A stretch of 64,000 nucleotides of DNA from Microstegium vimineum. Its lineage: Eukaryota; Streptophyta; Magnoliopsida; Poales; Poaceae. A program made the translations under genes and the position numbers. The stretch lies in contig CM039123.1 of NCBI GenBank assembly GCA_022036555.1, positions 14,792,326 to 14,856,325 on the forward strand. Reading direction: 5' to 3'. The notes under the pieces were generated by a model. The model searched no databases. It worked only from the letters and a program-made list of their open reading frames with translations, and was not told where the DNA came from. Below are positions 21,033-33,479 of the stretch, piece after piece. Numbering within the stretch: position 1 is the stretch's first letter; the number at the start of each line of letters is the position of its first letter.

Positions 21033-22633
21033 CGACCTAAGCTCCGCCGAGCTTTGCGCCGTCATGGCCAGCCCAATCCAGCGCCTCCCCCTTCCTTCTA
21101 GCTTTCGTACGTGGTAGCCTAGAGGTTGTAGATGCTCCCCGAGGAGTCGGTTGAAGTGATTAGGGTTAGGGTTCGTCGGAACGGGAACTCCGTCGAGTGC
21201 ATGCGCACGGCACCCGCAACGCCGGCGAGGTTTACGCTGGGCTTCTAAGTGTTGCTTCAGTTTGTCTGAGTCGCGTTAGGGTTAGCTGTTTAGTTCGTGG
21301 TTAGATAGCCGGAGTTGGTTGAAACAACCGTGCCTCACCATCGCCGGAACAGTAGTGTCGCGCCACCGTGAACTCGCCACCATGCCGCTGTGCATGTGGC
21401 CGAGCTCATCGGAAGGTTTGTCTGGCCCCAATCCGAGCTAGATCGGACCGCTAGGGTTCCTGTAGGTGTAGCCGCCGCCAGTTTGGTTAGTAGAGCCTTG
21501 CGCCAGCCAGGGCAAGAACCGCAGCGCCGCCATGCCGCCATGAACGCCGTGGAGCATGCTCTGGTGCGAATGGGGTACAACCAGCTACATGGTTCGATGC
21601 GGGTTGCGAAGGAGAGCACGACCGTGGGGTTGGTTTGGCCGGGACCTCACCGCCAGCGAAGGGCCAACGGTCGAGCACCTTTGGTGCGTCGGCTCTGTGC
21701 GTCAAGGAGCTGACCAGTGGGTCCCGCGTGTCATAGGCTCTAAAGTGTTTCTCTGTTTTGTCTTTTTTAGTTCTGTTTGCTAACTTTGGAAATTCATAAC
21801 TAATTCCACAAAAATGCTAAAAATGTGAAACCAGTTCTGTTAGCTTTGTTATGTTTTTCTCTATGCATGAAAAATTTTAAGTATCCTATTGTTACTGTTC
21901 TTCAGTGTTGTTTTAATAAAAATGAACAGCAGGTTTTATATGCTTAGTTTACCTTGTTTAATTCATAACTGGAGTTTGGTAGGTGCTAAAATCATTGTTC
22001 TTGTCGTTTTGAGCTTGTCTCAGCATGCACTTCCCATGAAAAATGTTAAAGTACCAGTAACCTATAATTTATTTGCCTGTTATAGTTCTTTTGATTAAAT
22101 GCTTGTTTAATTGAATGCAACCTTGTTTAAACTGCTAAGCTAAGTTAAATGTGTTTGTTGTGCTTGTTAATTTTTGTACAGCTTAAACATCTTTTCTTGC
22201 TAGATTTGTTGGAGCTACTTATGTGTAGTTTCAGTAGTATCTATAATAGACTTTGTTGTAGATAACTTGTTAACCTATCTGGTGTTAAATTTTCATAGTC
22301 ATAACCTATTTAGTTTCACCTAGGTATATTTTACAAGTTTAACTTCAAATCTGTGTTTTCATGTTTCCTTTTAAATAGCTTTGCTTAATGTATCTGTTAG
22401 ACCTTTTTAATGATGAATTATCTGGGGAGTTTATGGAATATTTTGTAGATAATTTCATGAGCTTTCCAGAATGTCTTAGTTTGTAATTTTTGGTTGTGTG
22501 TAGCTCTAGCTACATAGTTTTCTTTCAGCTGCAGTTTTAAATAATGAATGCTATGTTGTGAGTGTTATAAGTAATGTATGCCTTGAGTGTTGTTTAACCC
22601 TATAGCTTAAGGTTAAAACATGTTTAGTTGCAG

Positions 22634-23053
22634 GTGTTAGAGAGCTGACCGAGGAGGAAAAGCTCTACTACAGGTTGTTAGCTAAGGGTAAGTGTTAGTC
22701 TCTCTACAACCGAAGAGATTTGCACCTACTCGGTGAACGAAAAAAATGATGCACAATAACATTCATCATGAGCATCCATTCATGTGCATTAGGCATGTCT
22801 CATTTCTAATATTATGATTTGTCATATATATTGGATAATCATACATGTATACATGCATCTAGGATCGCCGGAGGGAGTGACTTTGCTAGAATTTGGGGAG
22901 ATAGAAGGAGGAGCTCCACCGAAGATACAAGCTCCAGAAGCTCCAGAAGAAGGAGAGCAGGGCTCTAACCTTCCTGAGTGTCCAAACCACCTTCCCTCTA
23001 TCTTCGTGAAAGGCAAGCCCCAGAGCATTATTCACCTCCCTGATTCTATTTAA
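22634..23053 (+). other. Exon-like segments inside the element 3 LTR
   Basis: Segment 1 (22634-22687) follows TTGCAG and ends at GTAAGTG; one phase reads VRELTEEEKLYYRLLAK. Segment 2 starts at about 22862 after CTAG, continues in a compatible phase and reads GSPEGVTLLEFGEIEGG then a Pro/Glu-rich tail. Both are preserved in the other LTR (about 42794-43183). They may be exons of a gene captured by the LTR. I do not recognise the protein. Confidence 0.45.
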
Positions 23054-24575
23054 ACTATTTTACTTATAATACAACCACTTGTTTGTGCATTAAGTTAATA
23101 GGAGTTGAGATGAAACCCTTTGTTGCATTATATCTCCTTGTCCACTAAAAAGAACCTTGTAGGCCTAGGATTGAAACCTCTGCTTAGCCATGCTTAGACC
23201 GGTAGCGTGGATGGTCTACCATCCCCCACAAAGATAGGTTGTTGGTCACGGTTGGCTATATTTCCTATCGTGGAAAATAACCAGGTGGAAGTAATAAATC
23301 GAGACCGGGCGGACAAGGTGTTGTGAGCCACTTGACTTGGAGGTCTTGTGAGTGGGTTCTCTCCGCCTGTGTCGCTAGGCACTAGATCATGGTTGGACAT
23401 CTGCCGAGATTGAACGCATGCCTCCCTCATAGCTGGCCGAATAACTCGTTTCGACCGCGAAGCCTAACTCTGTATGTTCGGGCCGGAACCTCCCCCTACT
23501 TGGGTCATGAAGACCGCGAGCGGCATACTAGACCGTGGGCATGTACCCTGATCATCCTGGTCTGGCACCATGGGCAGGCAATGCTTGATCGACCTGGCTA
23601 TCTGTGAGTCGCTACTCATGCCTGTACATGGAGAACCGCGGCTACCCGAACTATAATGAAGGTCACCCATATAAGTATGTCGGCAGGCATACTTGGGTGT
23701 GATTAAGGAATAAACCTCCAGCTGGATTGGAATTCGATTCGAATCGCGGTCTCTCCCCATCAGTGAGAAACTTGAAAGATCTTCCTCCCACTGTAGAAAC
23801 CTGAACTCTAATAAGTAACCAAAAGATGGTTATATGGTTTTGATGCCAAGCACAATATGGTTATTATTGTTTGATAACTCAGTGATTGCTCTAGTACAGG
23901 TGCTAATGAGATCTGTTAATCTTACTCAATCAACTGCCAAATGCTATTTTCTAATGATGAGAATACATGAGTAATTAGGATGCTCTTTTATGCAAAAACT
24001 ATGCTATCTCATGAGATCCACCTGATAAAGCCTTGCATAATCCTTGAAGTGTCTATGGTTATATATCTATCTCTCTGTCGGGTAAGTCTAGCTGAGTACA
24101 ATTGAGTACTCAGAGTTTCTTTACCCTTGTTGCAGATGGTATGGTCTATTCTGGCTATTGTCAGGCATGCCTCTATCCTACTTGTGATGATGAGTGAAGA
24201 CTATGGGCAATGGTGGATTCTGATGTCTCTCCTTGTTGCTTTTGATGGGACTGTACTAAGCTTGGCACTGTATTTTCTCTAAATAGTTTGCAACGGGTGT
24301 TTGTGAAAACAAGATTTCCGCTACTTTGATTTGAACTTGGTGTTGTAATAACACTTCTTTAAACTCTATTGTAATATTATTTCGTTTCGAACTTATCACT
24401 GTGAATGTGCGGTTACTGAATCTAGTGTTCTATCTCGGGTTGTTACTTATTGTGGTTTGAGATCTTTCGAGATTTTAAGGACTACTGGGCGTATATGGGC
24501 TCTAGTGTGATAGTATCGTCAGAAATGATGATCATTATACTAGTGCTCTTATAGGTTGGGCGGTTCCGTGACAGC

Positions 24576-24587
24576 TGGTATCAGAGC
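24576..24587 (+). other. Primer binding site of element 3
   Basis: TGGTATCAGAGC lies two bases after the 5' LTR. It is the standard complement of the 3' end of initiator methionine tRNA used by many plant LTR retrotransposons. Confidence 0.9.
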
Positions 24588-25399
24588 AAGATTCAGTATA
24601 CTACCGTTCACGAGTGTATTTGCAAACAAAAGATTTTTGTTTATCAAACTATTTTGCTACAAAAACTTTTGTGTGCGTACAAAATTAATTGCAAACTATA
24701 AATGTGCCATAGGTTATGTCCCTTATTGCCCAATAGGATGTCAGGTGGCGTAAAGTACTAACTTGGGGAATGCATCATATTTTTGGTTACCTGTCCATAC
24801 AGGTTGGAATAGTATGGGGGCCATTCACTTGAATGGTGTTGTATGGATCAAACGTTGACGCTACGCCTAAGGTAAGGTGAGTTGTGACAGCATGCATCGG
24901 ATACACTGCCGATCTAGGGGAATGCTTATATGATGTCCGGACAATAATCCTGTTCCACACAAGGTTATGAGATGGCATCCATGTGTGGGTGTTGCCGTCT
25001 GTTGAGACGATGTCATCGTTAGGACGAAGAACTGTGTATATATATTTCTTACGTGTATACGGGGTGTACACCTAAGTGAGTATTAGATTTACATTTCAGC
25101 AATGCATTATTCATACAGTTGGGATGGGCTGAAATAAATCTTCTGTAGGTACACTAACAGCGAATCGTGTAGATCGATTAATTGCGTATGTATGAGAGAA
25201 TGTATGTATGCCACCGTCTAGCACGTTGTAGTGAAAGGTTTGCTTTCATAGGAATGTGAGGACGTAAGATACGTGTATGCATCATGTGTCATCATATTGC
25301 ATTTAATTCCCTCCCTTACTAAATTTGTATCTCTTTACATGTTAAATACTCAAATCTGTAAAATATATGTTCTCACAAAAAGGTTAAAATTTATTACAG
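24588..25399 (+). other. Untranslated leader of element 3
   Basis: About 810 bases between primer site and first ORF. I see no gene; only short AT-rich frames. Confidence 0.6.
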
Positions 25400-26341
25400 A
25401 TGGCAGCCCCAGGAACCCCCCCCCCCCAGTGCAGCAACCGCTTCTTGACCGTGTTTGGCACTCCTACTTTGCTTTGGAGGGTGCTGAGTCAGGTGGGGTA
25501 CACTGAGAAGCCTCAGTACTACTGGACTCAGGAGCCGCTTGGGAATGCGCAGTTGTACACCGTGACTGTGACTATTCCTGAGCGCACTGAGGCACCTTTG
25601 TGGAGGAGGTGGTCCACTGAGGCCATAGCCAGCAGTTCTTGGGAAGGAGCTCAGTCTGCAGCTCTGACCATTCTGAGTCAGATTCGTCAGGAGCACAGTG
25701 CAGCTTTGGACCAGGGTGCAGCAGGGACTTTTCCAGAGGATAGCCCTGACACCACTCTTTGGTACCAGGAGATGGGTGATCCCTTGATTAGGAACAGGGA
25801 TGAGAGAGCTGGTAGTTCAGGACCGGCTATGAGTGCTATGCATGCAGTGCTCAAGACTCTTTTTGCCAGAGAGGACTCCTACTTGTTCAGTGTGGCACGC
25901 CTGAGGACCAGTGAGATGTTCCTACAGGGAATTGGTAGAGACAATCAGCGTCTCAGGAGGGCAGCTAAGGAGGCGTAGGACGAGAGGGATGCCGCTATAC
26001 TTCGAGAGGAGGTAGCTAAGGCTCGTGAGCGTATGCTTCGCCACCAGCAGGTGGTGGGGAACATCGCTTACCGCCGTCGCGACGCAGAGTTGAATGGGCT
26101 ACTTCAGCAGGCCCATGACCAGATCCGAGAGCTACATCAAGAGGTTCACAGGCTCAACAATGTGATCAACCCAATCCCTCCGCCAGTTGCACCAGAGGTA
26201 GATCCCGTAGTGATCTATGCTGACGACGAGCCAGTCACCGAGGACGAGGAGGAGGAGGATCCCGATGAGCTTGAGCTTGTTGATGATAGCGACGACGAGG
26301 GTGGCCGTCTATCAGGGATGGACACCGACCGCGATGACTAG
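25400..26341 (+). pseudogene. Extra ORF upstream of gag in element 3
   Basis: The frame starts at ATG 25400 shortly after the leader, runs to TAG at 25976-25978 and continues in the same frame to 26341, about 313 codons in all. The N-terminal half carries RFLTVFGTPTLLWRVLSQVG and Trp/Tyr-rich segments. The middle is a predicted coiled coil (about residues 180-255, rich in Glu, Arg and Gln), and the C-terminus is strongly acidic (DDEPVTEDEEEEDPDELE). It precedes gag by about 300 bases. I do not know its function; it is not gag. A run of 13 C near 25416 lies in the coding part and could slip. Confidence 0.6.
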
Positions 26342-26647
26342 GATAGCTTGCTTATGCTAGTCCTTAGCGTTTCTTTTGCGCTAGCAACTTGACCTTTTGT
26401 TGTTCCATGAGAGACATGATGTTGTGTAACCACCATGACTTAAAGTCCAGATGTCTGGCACTTTTGGCTTGTATGGATGATTTTTATGGTACCAAGTATG
26501 AATGGATGATGATGTGTTGTTAGCATGAATTCTTTTATGCCCTACATGGATTTGAGTTATCTACTTTTCAGTGATGTACTAAGGCATAATCATGATTCAT
26601 CCGCAATTACTCAAATCTCATTAATTCTTGCTATCAAATTCATGCAG

Positions 26648-28090
26648 ATGCCTGCCAACACTCGCTCCCGTGGCTCTGGAAGTGGTGGAAATCACCGTGA
26701 TGAGGATGAGGCTCCTCTGCCGCATCCACCGCCACCACCACCATCTCTTACCTCGAAGCAATTCATGGCTCAGTTCATCGGTGGGCAGCGCAACATTGAG
26801 GAGTTGCTTCGTGAAGTTGCTCGCATTAACAAAAACCAAGGCAACCGTGATCGTCAACCGGCAAACCAGTTCAGCACTTTCAAGGATTTCCTTGACACCA
26901 AGCCACCAATCTTCAAAGAGGCAGAAGAGCCACTCTAGGATGATGAATGGTTGAATACCATGGAGCAGAAGTTCCGTTTGTTGAAAATGACTGAAGAGTT
27001 AAAAGCGGAGTACGCTTCGCATTAGTTGCAAGGACCAGCAGGTATATGGTGGGCTCATCACCGCACCACGTACCCTGCCAATGCTCCAGTGGTCTAGAAT
27101 CAGTTCAGGTCAGCTTTCAGAGGACATTACATTCCACCGGGTCTGATGAAGATGAAGACAGCAGAGTTTCTGAAACTCACCCAAGGTACCAAGACCCTAA
27201 CGGAGTACCTTCATGTTTTCAACAACTTGGCCCGTTATGCTCCCCAGTTTGTTGATATGGATGAGAAAAAGATCGATAGCTTCAAGAGAGGTCTGGGAAC
27301 CAAACTGATGAAGACCCTTGCTAACTCAACCCGTACAAACTTCAACGAGTATATCAGTAATGCTTTGACCCAGGAGAACCAGAACAGCTTGCATGTTGCC
27401 GCAAAAGGCCGCAAGAGGGCGTTTGAGGGAAGCTCATCTCAGCAGAGAGCTCCTTTTTTCAATCTCTCTACTTATCGACCTCCAGTGGCAGGAGCTAAGT
27501 TTAGGCCTCCACAGAAGAAAGTTTCAGCTAGGGGTACACAGCAGAGTCAGTATCGCAAGCCCTACACCATTGCTCTTCAAAAAGGCAATCCAGGGCAAAG
27601 CAGTTCTGGCAATCAGAAGGCTCCACTCCATAATGCACCATGCTTCAATTGTCAGCGCCTAGGGCACTTTGCTAAGGATTGCCCTCACCCGAGGAAGAAT
27701 CAAGCTTATCAGGGACGTGTGCACTACACCACAGTGGAAGAAGTGCCACAAGGAGAGCCTGTCACAGCTGGTGTGTTCCTTGTAAACCATCATCCTGTAG
27801 TTGTGTTGTTTAACTCAGGATCTTCGCATTCGTTTGTGAGTAAAGCGTTTACTCTTAAGCATGGCATGAACATATCTGTTTTGGATGTGGGGTACTGCAT
27901 AAGTTCAGCCGGGGCTGACATCTCAACAAAACAAGGAGTTAAGGATGTGAGTATCATAATAAAGAAACATGAGTTTAAAACCGAGCTTATCATCCTTCCT
28001 GGTTTAGGTCTAGATGTGATCCTAGGTATGAGATGGATGCACCTTTATGGAGTGAACATCGATACCGGAAATAGGACCCTTACCTTGTGA
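26648..28090 (+). pseudogene. Gag and protease of element 3, with three to four nonsense codons
   Basis: Starts at ATG 26648 (MPANTRSRGSG). Nonsense codons lie at 26936-26938, 27023-27025 and 27095-27097, then 27146-28090 is open. The capsid region includes LKLTQGTKTLTEYLHVFN and the nucleocapsid has a complete CCHC knuckle, CFNCQRLGHFAKDCP (about 27647-27692). The protease site reads LFNSGSSHSFVS, so the catalytic Asp is Asn (codon AAC at 27812-27814), followed by a normal LGMRWM flap region. A TGA (28088-28090) ends the open stretch. Capsid assembly and protease from this copy should fail. Confidence 0.85.
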
Positions 28091-28883
28091 ACTCCGGAGA
28101 AAATAGAAACCTTTCAGATTTCTCTTCCCCGGAAGCTTGATCTTTGTGCTATGACATGTGCTATCCAAGTCACAGCTCTGAAGAATATCCCGGTAGTGTG
28201 TGAATTCTCGGATGTGTTTCCAGATGACCTTCCAGGTCTTCCACCCGATCGAGATGTTGAGTTTGCTATTGAGTTGGTACCTGGCACGACACCTATTTCT
28301 CGTAGGCCGTACCGAATGCCGCCCAATGAGTTAGCAGAGCTAAAGAAGAAGTTACAAGAGTTACAAGACAAAGGTCTTATACGGCCTAGTTCGTCACCGT
28401 GGGGTTGTCCCGCATTGTTCGTCAAGAAGAAGGATAAATCCCTATGGATGTGCGTGGATTATCGACCACTTAATGTTGTAACAATCAAGAACAAGTATCC
28501 TTTACCTCGTATTGATATCTTGTTTGATCAGTTATCCAAGGCTAAAGTGTTCTCTAAGATAGATTTGAGATCCGGGTATCATCAAATCAAGACCAGACCT
28601 CAAGATATACACAAAACAGCTTTTGCAACGAGGTATGGGCTTTACGAGTATTTTGTTATGTCGTTTGGGCTGACTAATGCTCCCGCCTAATTCATCTATC
28701 TTATGAACTCAGTATTCATGCCCGAGCTGGATAAATTCATGGTTGTGTTCATCGACGACATTTTAATCTACTCGGAGAATGAAGCAGAACATGTGGAACA
28801 TTTACGTATCGTTCTGGCAAGGTTAAGAGAACATAAGTTGTATGCTAAGTTTAGTAAGTGTGAGTTTTGGCTTACTAAAGTAC
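28091..28883 (+). pseudogene. Reverse transcriptase N-terminal part of element 3, interrupted by element 4
   Basis: The open stretch from 28151 covers the RT fingers and palm: MCVDYRPLNVVTIKNKYPLP, FSKIDLRSGYHQIK and YEYFVMSFGLTNAPA. A TAA occurs at 28688-28690. The catalytic box FIDD (near 28750-28761) is intact. The sequence breaks at 28883, where element 4 is inserted; RT resumes at 38342. The target AGTAC is duplicated at 28879-28883 and 38342-38346. Confidence 0.88.
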
Positions 28884-30316
28884 TGTCGGTGTTATGACCT
28901 AGGGGGTCAAGACCACCAACTAGTAAATTTGTATATTGTGTGCTCCCTCTCCCAAATGTGATGCAAGAAGAACACAAGATTTATCCTGGTTCGGGCAAAG
29001 AAGGCCCTACGTCCAGCAGGGGGGATGGATTGTATTATCTTGCACCGAAGTGCTCGTATACGGGGGGTACAAGCAGGTTTACACGGGGGTGCTCAGAGTG
29101 AGCTGAAGCCTAGGACTAGCAAGGCTATCCTAGGTGAGCTGGTGGATTGCTTGAGATGTTGATTAAGCAATCGGGTGTGGTGTGTGCGACTTGGCTCTTG
29201 GTGTATGCAGGTCAGAGCTGATGTCTCGGCTCGTTGAAAGATCTCTGACATCCGAATGCGTGAGCCGATACGAATGTGCATGCCCCTTCTTCTATCCCAG
29301 CGTCCCCTTTTATAGATCAAGGGGAGGCCTGAGAGTACAAATATCCTAGACTGTAGAGGCATGGGAGAAGTGTCCACGGCGCCATGCTTGCGGTGGGACA
29401 TTGATCGCTGTAGCGGCGTGGCCTTCCCGTCCTTCCGGTGTTCAGGGCATGGTGATAGCAGACTGGACGTTGCCGAACGTCATGGCGCAGTGCGGTTGGC
29501 CTCCTGTAGATGGGTACAAGCTCCACAGTTGAAGCGGGACGGAGCGGACGGGCCCCATACCGTAGTGGTTGGAGACGGGGGTCGAGCCCCTAGATCGAGG
29601 GGTATCGAGACCCGCACGGCCCTGACGTGTCCCTGAAAACTCGGTCGAGGGCTGTCCCAGTCAAGATTCGAGGGGATGCCTTTGACCTCCGTACTTGAGG
29701 CGTGGTCACAGTGGTTGTACGATCAACGGAGACTCGGGGCATGGGCGGCGAACTGATGGATTTGACCGTGGTAGTGGGCACCCATGGCGTTAGGCGGTAG
29801 CAGGTAGGCGCATTGGATTCTCTTTACCCCATACTGGGAGTAGGTGAGCTGATCGAACCTCCTGCTCGCGGGTCATTCGTTCGACCCCATGTCCGTCATT
29901 CGAGGGGTCGACGCAGAGGGGTCGTTCGTTCAACCCTTGTCCGTCTGCTGAGGTCGACGCGGAGGGGTTGAGGTCGAGGGGGATTCGATCGACCCCTCCT
30001 CCGTCATTCAGGGGGTTGAGGCGAGGCGGAGGAGTCGTTCGTTCGACCCCTGTCCGTCAGTTGAGGTCGAGGCAGAGGGGTCGTTCGTTCGACCCCTATC
30101 CGTCAATCGGGGTCGACGCGGAGGGGTGTCCTGCCTACTATTTTTCTAGTAATGGGTCGGCGCACGACTGGTCACTGTTGCTGGTGAGGTAAGTCTTCGT
30201 TTGATGGGCCTTCTCCCACTGATTGGGCGGCTGATCGGATTCTGCCTCAAAAATGGTTGCTATGTTAAGTATTAGATTATCGCAAGTTAGGATACCCCTT
30301 ACCTTTGTACCCGACA
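28884..30316 (-). repeat. 3' LTR of element 4
   Basis: Plus-strand ends are TGTCGGTGTT and GTACCCGACA, the inverse of the element 2 LTR ends. The palindrome array is at about 29880-30120. Confidence 0.92.
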
Positions 30317-30404
30317 GTAGCCCCCGAGCCTCTATGCGGATAAGAAGAATCCGCATAGGGGCTTTTGCCATTGATCTGCAGAGTTAGTAAGAGGTTCGAT
30401 TCTC

Positions 30405-30432
30405 CGCGGGGTGCGCGTGAGCGCACCCCGCG
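30405..30432 (-). repeat. Perfect 12-bp hairpin near the 3' end of element 4
   Basis: CGCGGGGTGCGC and GCGCACCCCGCG with a 4-base loop (GTGA). It corresponds to the 9-bp stem at 18146-18167 in element 2. Confidence 0.8.
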
Positions 30433-30501
30433 AGGACCCAAAGGAGTGGTTAGGAACTCCTCTGGGGGCTTTGAGGTGTGTTTTATCGAGGGGTTCAATA
30501 T

Positions 30502-31920
30502 TAACTAGAGTCATAGTGCCCTATTGAGGGGTCAGCTCTGCCTGCCAGGCTAAGGGTGTTTTAGACCCTCTTTCGTCGAGGGGTGCCGTGCGTAGTCTAG
30601 CCCTCGAGCCTCGTGTGGTTGGGCCTTCACTACCTTATAGCGTCCTTCCCATGGATCCTTGCGCTCGGATTGTGGGGCGAAGATCATCGTGCTATCCTCG
30701 TTTAGACGAGCCTCGAAGTCCTCTGTGAGCTGGTTACGGGGATATCCAAGTGAGAACTCGTGCCCCCTTCGACGGGGGTCGACAGAAGACCTGAGGCGTC
30801 CTCATTAAGCAAACCATGTGGATTACCTAGGTGTCGACTCTGTTCAATGAGAGTCGGTGGCTCGATGCCTCCCGTCAAAGGGATCCTTGGGTATTCTGTG
30901 GTTATGCCTCGGATATGTCCTAGGGGGACTCGAGAGTTCATTCTCGAGCTGGGCTTCGACCTGGCTCCCCCTGGGACATCCTTGACTCAGGTACTCGAGG
31001 GCGGCTGTCGAACCCCATTCGTGGGGCCAGCCTTCGCCCCCTCGAGATTTGGGGGTGGACCGGAGTCCATTTTACCCTGGGTCCTCCCTGACCTCGGGGT
31101 ACTCGAGGGTGGCTGTTGAACCCTGCTCGAGGGCTAGCCTTCGCTCCCTCAAGATTTTGGGGTGGACCGGAGTCCGTTTTACTTCCCTAGGAAGGAACTG
31201 CTCGAGGGCGGCTGTCGAAACCCCTTTCGAGGGCCAGCCTTCGCTCCCTCGAGAGCTCGATTAACTAGAGTCATAGTGCCCCATCGAGGGGTCAACTCTT
31301 TCTGCCAGGCTCCGAGTGTTTTCGACCCTCTTTCATCGAGGGGTGTCGTGCGTAGTCTAGCCCTCGAGCCTCGTGTGGCTGGGCCTTCACTACCTCATAG
31401 CATCCTTCCCACGGATCCTTGCGCTCGGATTGTGGGGCGAAGAGCATCGTGCTATCCTCATTCGGATGAGCCTCGAAGTCCTCTGTGAGCTGGTAACGGG
31501 GATATCCAAGTGAGAACTCGTGCCCCCTTCGACCGGGGTCGACAGAAGCCCTAAGGCATTCTCGTTAAGCAAACCGTGTGGATTACCTAGGTGCCAACTC
31601 CGTTCGATGAGAGTTGGTGGCTCGATGCCTCCCGTCGAAGGGATCCTTGGTTATTCCCGTGGTTATGCCTCGGATATGTCCTAGGGGGACTCGAGAGTTC
31701 GTTCTCGAGTTGGACTTCGAGCTGGCTCCCCCTGGGACATCCCTGACTCGGTACTCGAGGGCGGCTGTCGAACCCCATTCATGGGGTCAGCCTTCGCCCC
31801 ATCGAGATTTGGGGGTGGACCGGAGTCTGTTTTACCCTGGGTCCTCCCTGACCTCGGGGTACTCGAGGGCGGCTGTCGAACCCCGTTCGAGGGCCAGCCT
31901 CTGCTCCCTCGAGATTTCGA
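30502..31920 (-). repeat. Tandem duplication (~759-bp period) in the 3' region of element 4
   Basis: The segment starting TTAACTAGAGTCATAGTGCC at 30502 recurs at 31261 with point differences, including the same run of Ty3 3' repeats after it. The unit contains GGCTGTCGAACCCC and CCAGCCTTCGC motifs shared with 16830-18002 in element 2. Confidence 0.85.
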
Positions 31921-32139
31921 TGGACAGATCTATGTCTGTTGCTTACCTTCGAAGACAGCGCCCATCATTGTCGGTCGTCCGCCATAGGCGCGCCTTTTTA
32001 GGAGATGTCCGTTTCGCTGCAACCGTAGCCGGCGTAGGGTGCGGCGAGGAGCACGGTGACGTGACAGGTGTGCCCTATCCTGTGGGATAAGAGGGGGCGG
32101 TAGGTAGGTGCATTAAATGTGGGGATATACCTACGACCT

Positions 32140-32950
32140 TCGCGTTGGAATCGCCCGCGCGGGGTAGCGTTGCTAGAAGTTGGGGAAAGATCCCCTGCGC
32201 TCCTCCTTCAGCCGTCGCCGGATCATGCCCAAGGTGTAATGCCCTAGGACCGGGGCTCGTCGTGGTTCTGAATGCTCACCTGCATCTGCGAGTCTGTGAG
32301 GGCAGACAAGAGTCTGGCGTTATTGTAGAGCCCGTGCGGAAGCAGGTTGCGCGGCGGCGCGGCCGAGTACGTCGGAGAAGCCACGGGGACCCTCTAAGAT
32401 GACGATTTGGCAAAGCCAAAGTCAGGCTCGGCGAGGTACCCGCCCCCGACCTACAAGCATGGGTCAAACAGGCTCCCAAAGGGAAGAACTCTGTCGCCAG
32501 CTGGGGCCGGGGAGGCGGCGTCCGGCGTCTTGGGATCCGCGTGGTGAAGAGTGCGGCAGCGCGGCCGAGTATGTCGAAGAAGCCACGGGGACCCTCTGAG
32601 ATGATGATTTGGCAAAGCCAAAGTCAGGCTCGGTGAGGTACCCGCCCCGACCCGCAAGCATGGGTTAAATAGGCTCCCGAAGGGAGGAACTGTGTCGCCA
32701 GCTGGGGCCGGGGAGGCGGCGTCCGGCGTCTCGGGATCCGCGTGGTGAAGATGCGGCGGCGTCATTCACGCCTCCTCCTGGTCGCAGGAGAAAGGCGCGA
32801 GTGGTGGGACCGTCGTCCGGTCCTCCTTGGCCCCGGCCTACCGGAGCTGCTGCTATCCATGCCACTACTGGAGAGTAGAGCCATGTCGTGGCCGTGGCCC
32901 AAGGACATGAACTCTAGACTCCCGAACCAGATGATGGTGGCAAATGGAAA
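32140..32950 (-). repeat. Misplaced copy of leader sequence in element 4, with an internal ~200-bp duplication
   Basis: This stretch matches the authentic leader at about 36190-36835 in the same orientation. Within it a segment with GGCAAAGCCAAAGTCAGGCT occurs twice (near 32408 and 32609), a tandem repeat of about 200 bases. It lies beyond the antisense remnant, so the leader has been copied into the 3' half of the element. Confidence 0.8.
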
Positions 32951-32953
32951 TAG

Positions 32954-33373
32954 TTGAGGCTTGTGAGCCAGATCTTCCTTTTTGATGGATCTGCCCTGAA
33001 CAAGAGGCTTGATGACACCATCTCCTCCTTCTGCGATGGCATGGGGGTCGAGCCGGAGCTGCCGGTTGCGGGCGACGTGCGTGGGGATTCCCTCCTGCGC
33101 CGGCTCTTCGCTGCGACCCGTGGAGTGACGGAGCGGATCCGTGCTGCCCTTCACATAGGCGTGAAGCGGGCGCTCGCGGTCGTCCGCTCGGGGTACTCCT
33201 ACGACCTCGACGTCGTCGCCAGCAGCTTCATCGTCGACCCGGAGATGACCGATGAAGCGAACATGGCGAGATGCCATGAGCTGATCGAGGTCGCAGAGGT
33301 GCCCGATGGTGAGTTGGCGAAGCTGTTCGAGGCTGAGGTGCTTCCCCTGGCGGATGGCGATGGCGATGAGTAG
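32954..33373 (+). pseudogene. C-terminal domain of the antisense gene, element 4
   Basis: The plus-strand frame aligns with the last exon of the element 2 antisense gene (12686-12235): shared blocks include RGDSLLRR, HxGVKRALAVV, DPxxTDE and GELAKLF. The N-terminal family domain and most of the coiled coil are missing, removed with the leader duplication. The reading frame itself is open to 33373, although the remaining piece has no clear start of its own. Function unknown. Confidence 0.75.
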
Positions 33374-33479
33374 TCGAGGCTTGTGTGCCAAATCTGGAAG
33401 AGAAGGTCCATGTAATAGATTAGTTTTGTGACAATATGATGTCGAGCCGCTGGGGGCTTCAAAACCTTAATGCATTTTA

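Larger units (their letters stand above)
19966..24573 (+). repeat. 5' LTR of element 3 (4608 bp)
   Basis: It starts TGTAACAGCC and ends TTCCGTGACA. It has about 710 bases near 21120-21835 that the 3' LTR lacks, and lacks about 280 bases that the 3' LTR has (42060-42340). The 280-base loss in this copy is bordered by ACAG in the other, as in deletion between short repeats. About nine mismatches occur in the first 300 bases against the 3' LTR. Confidence 0.92.
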
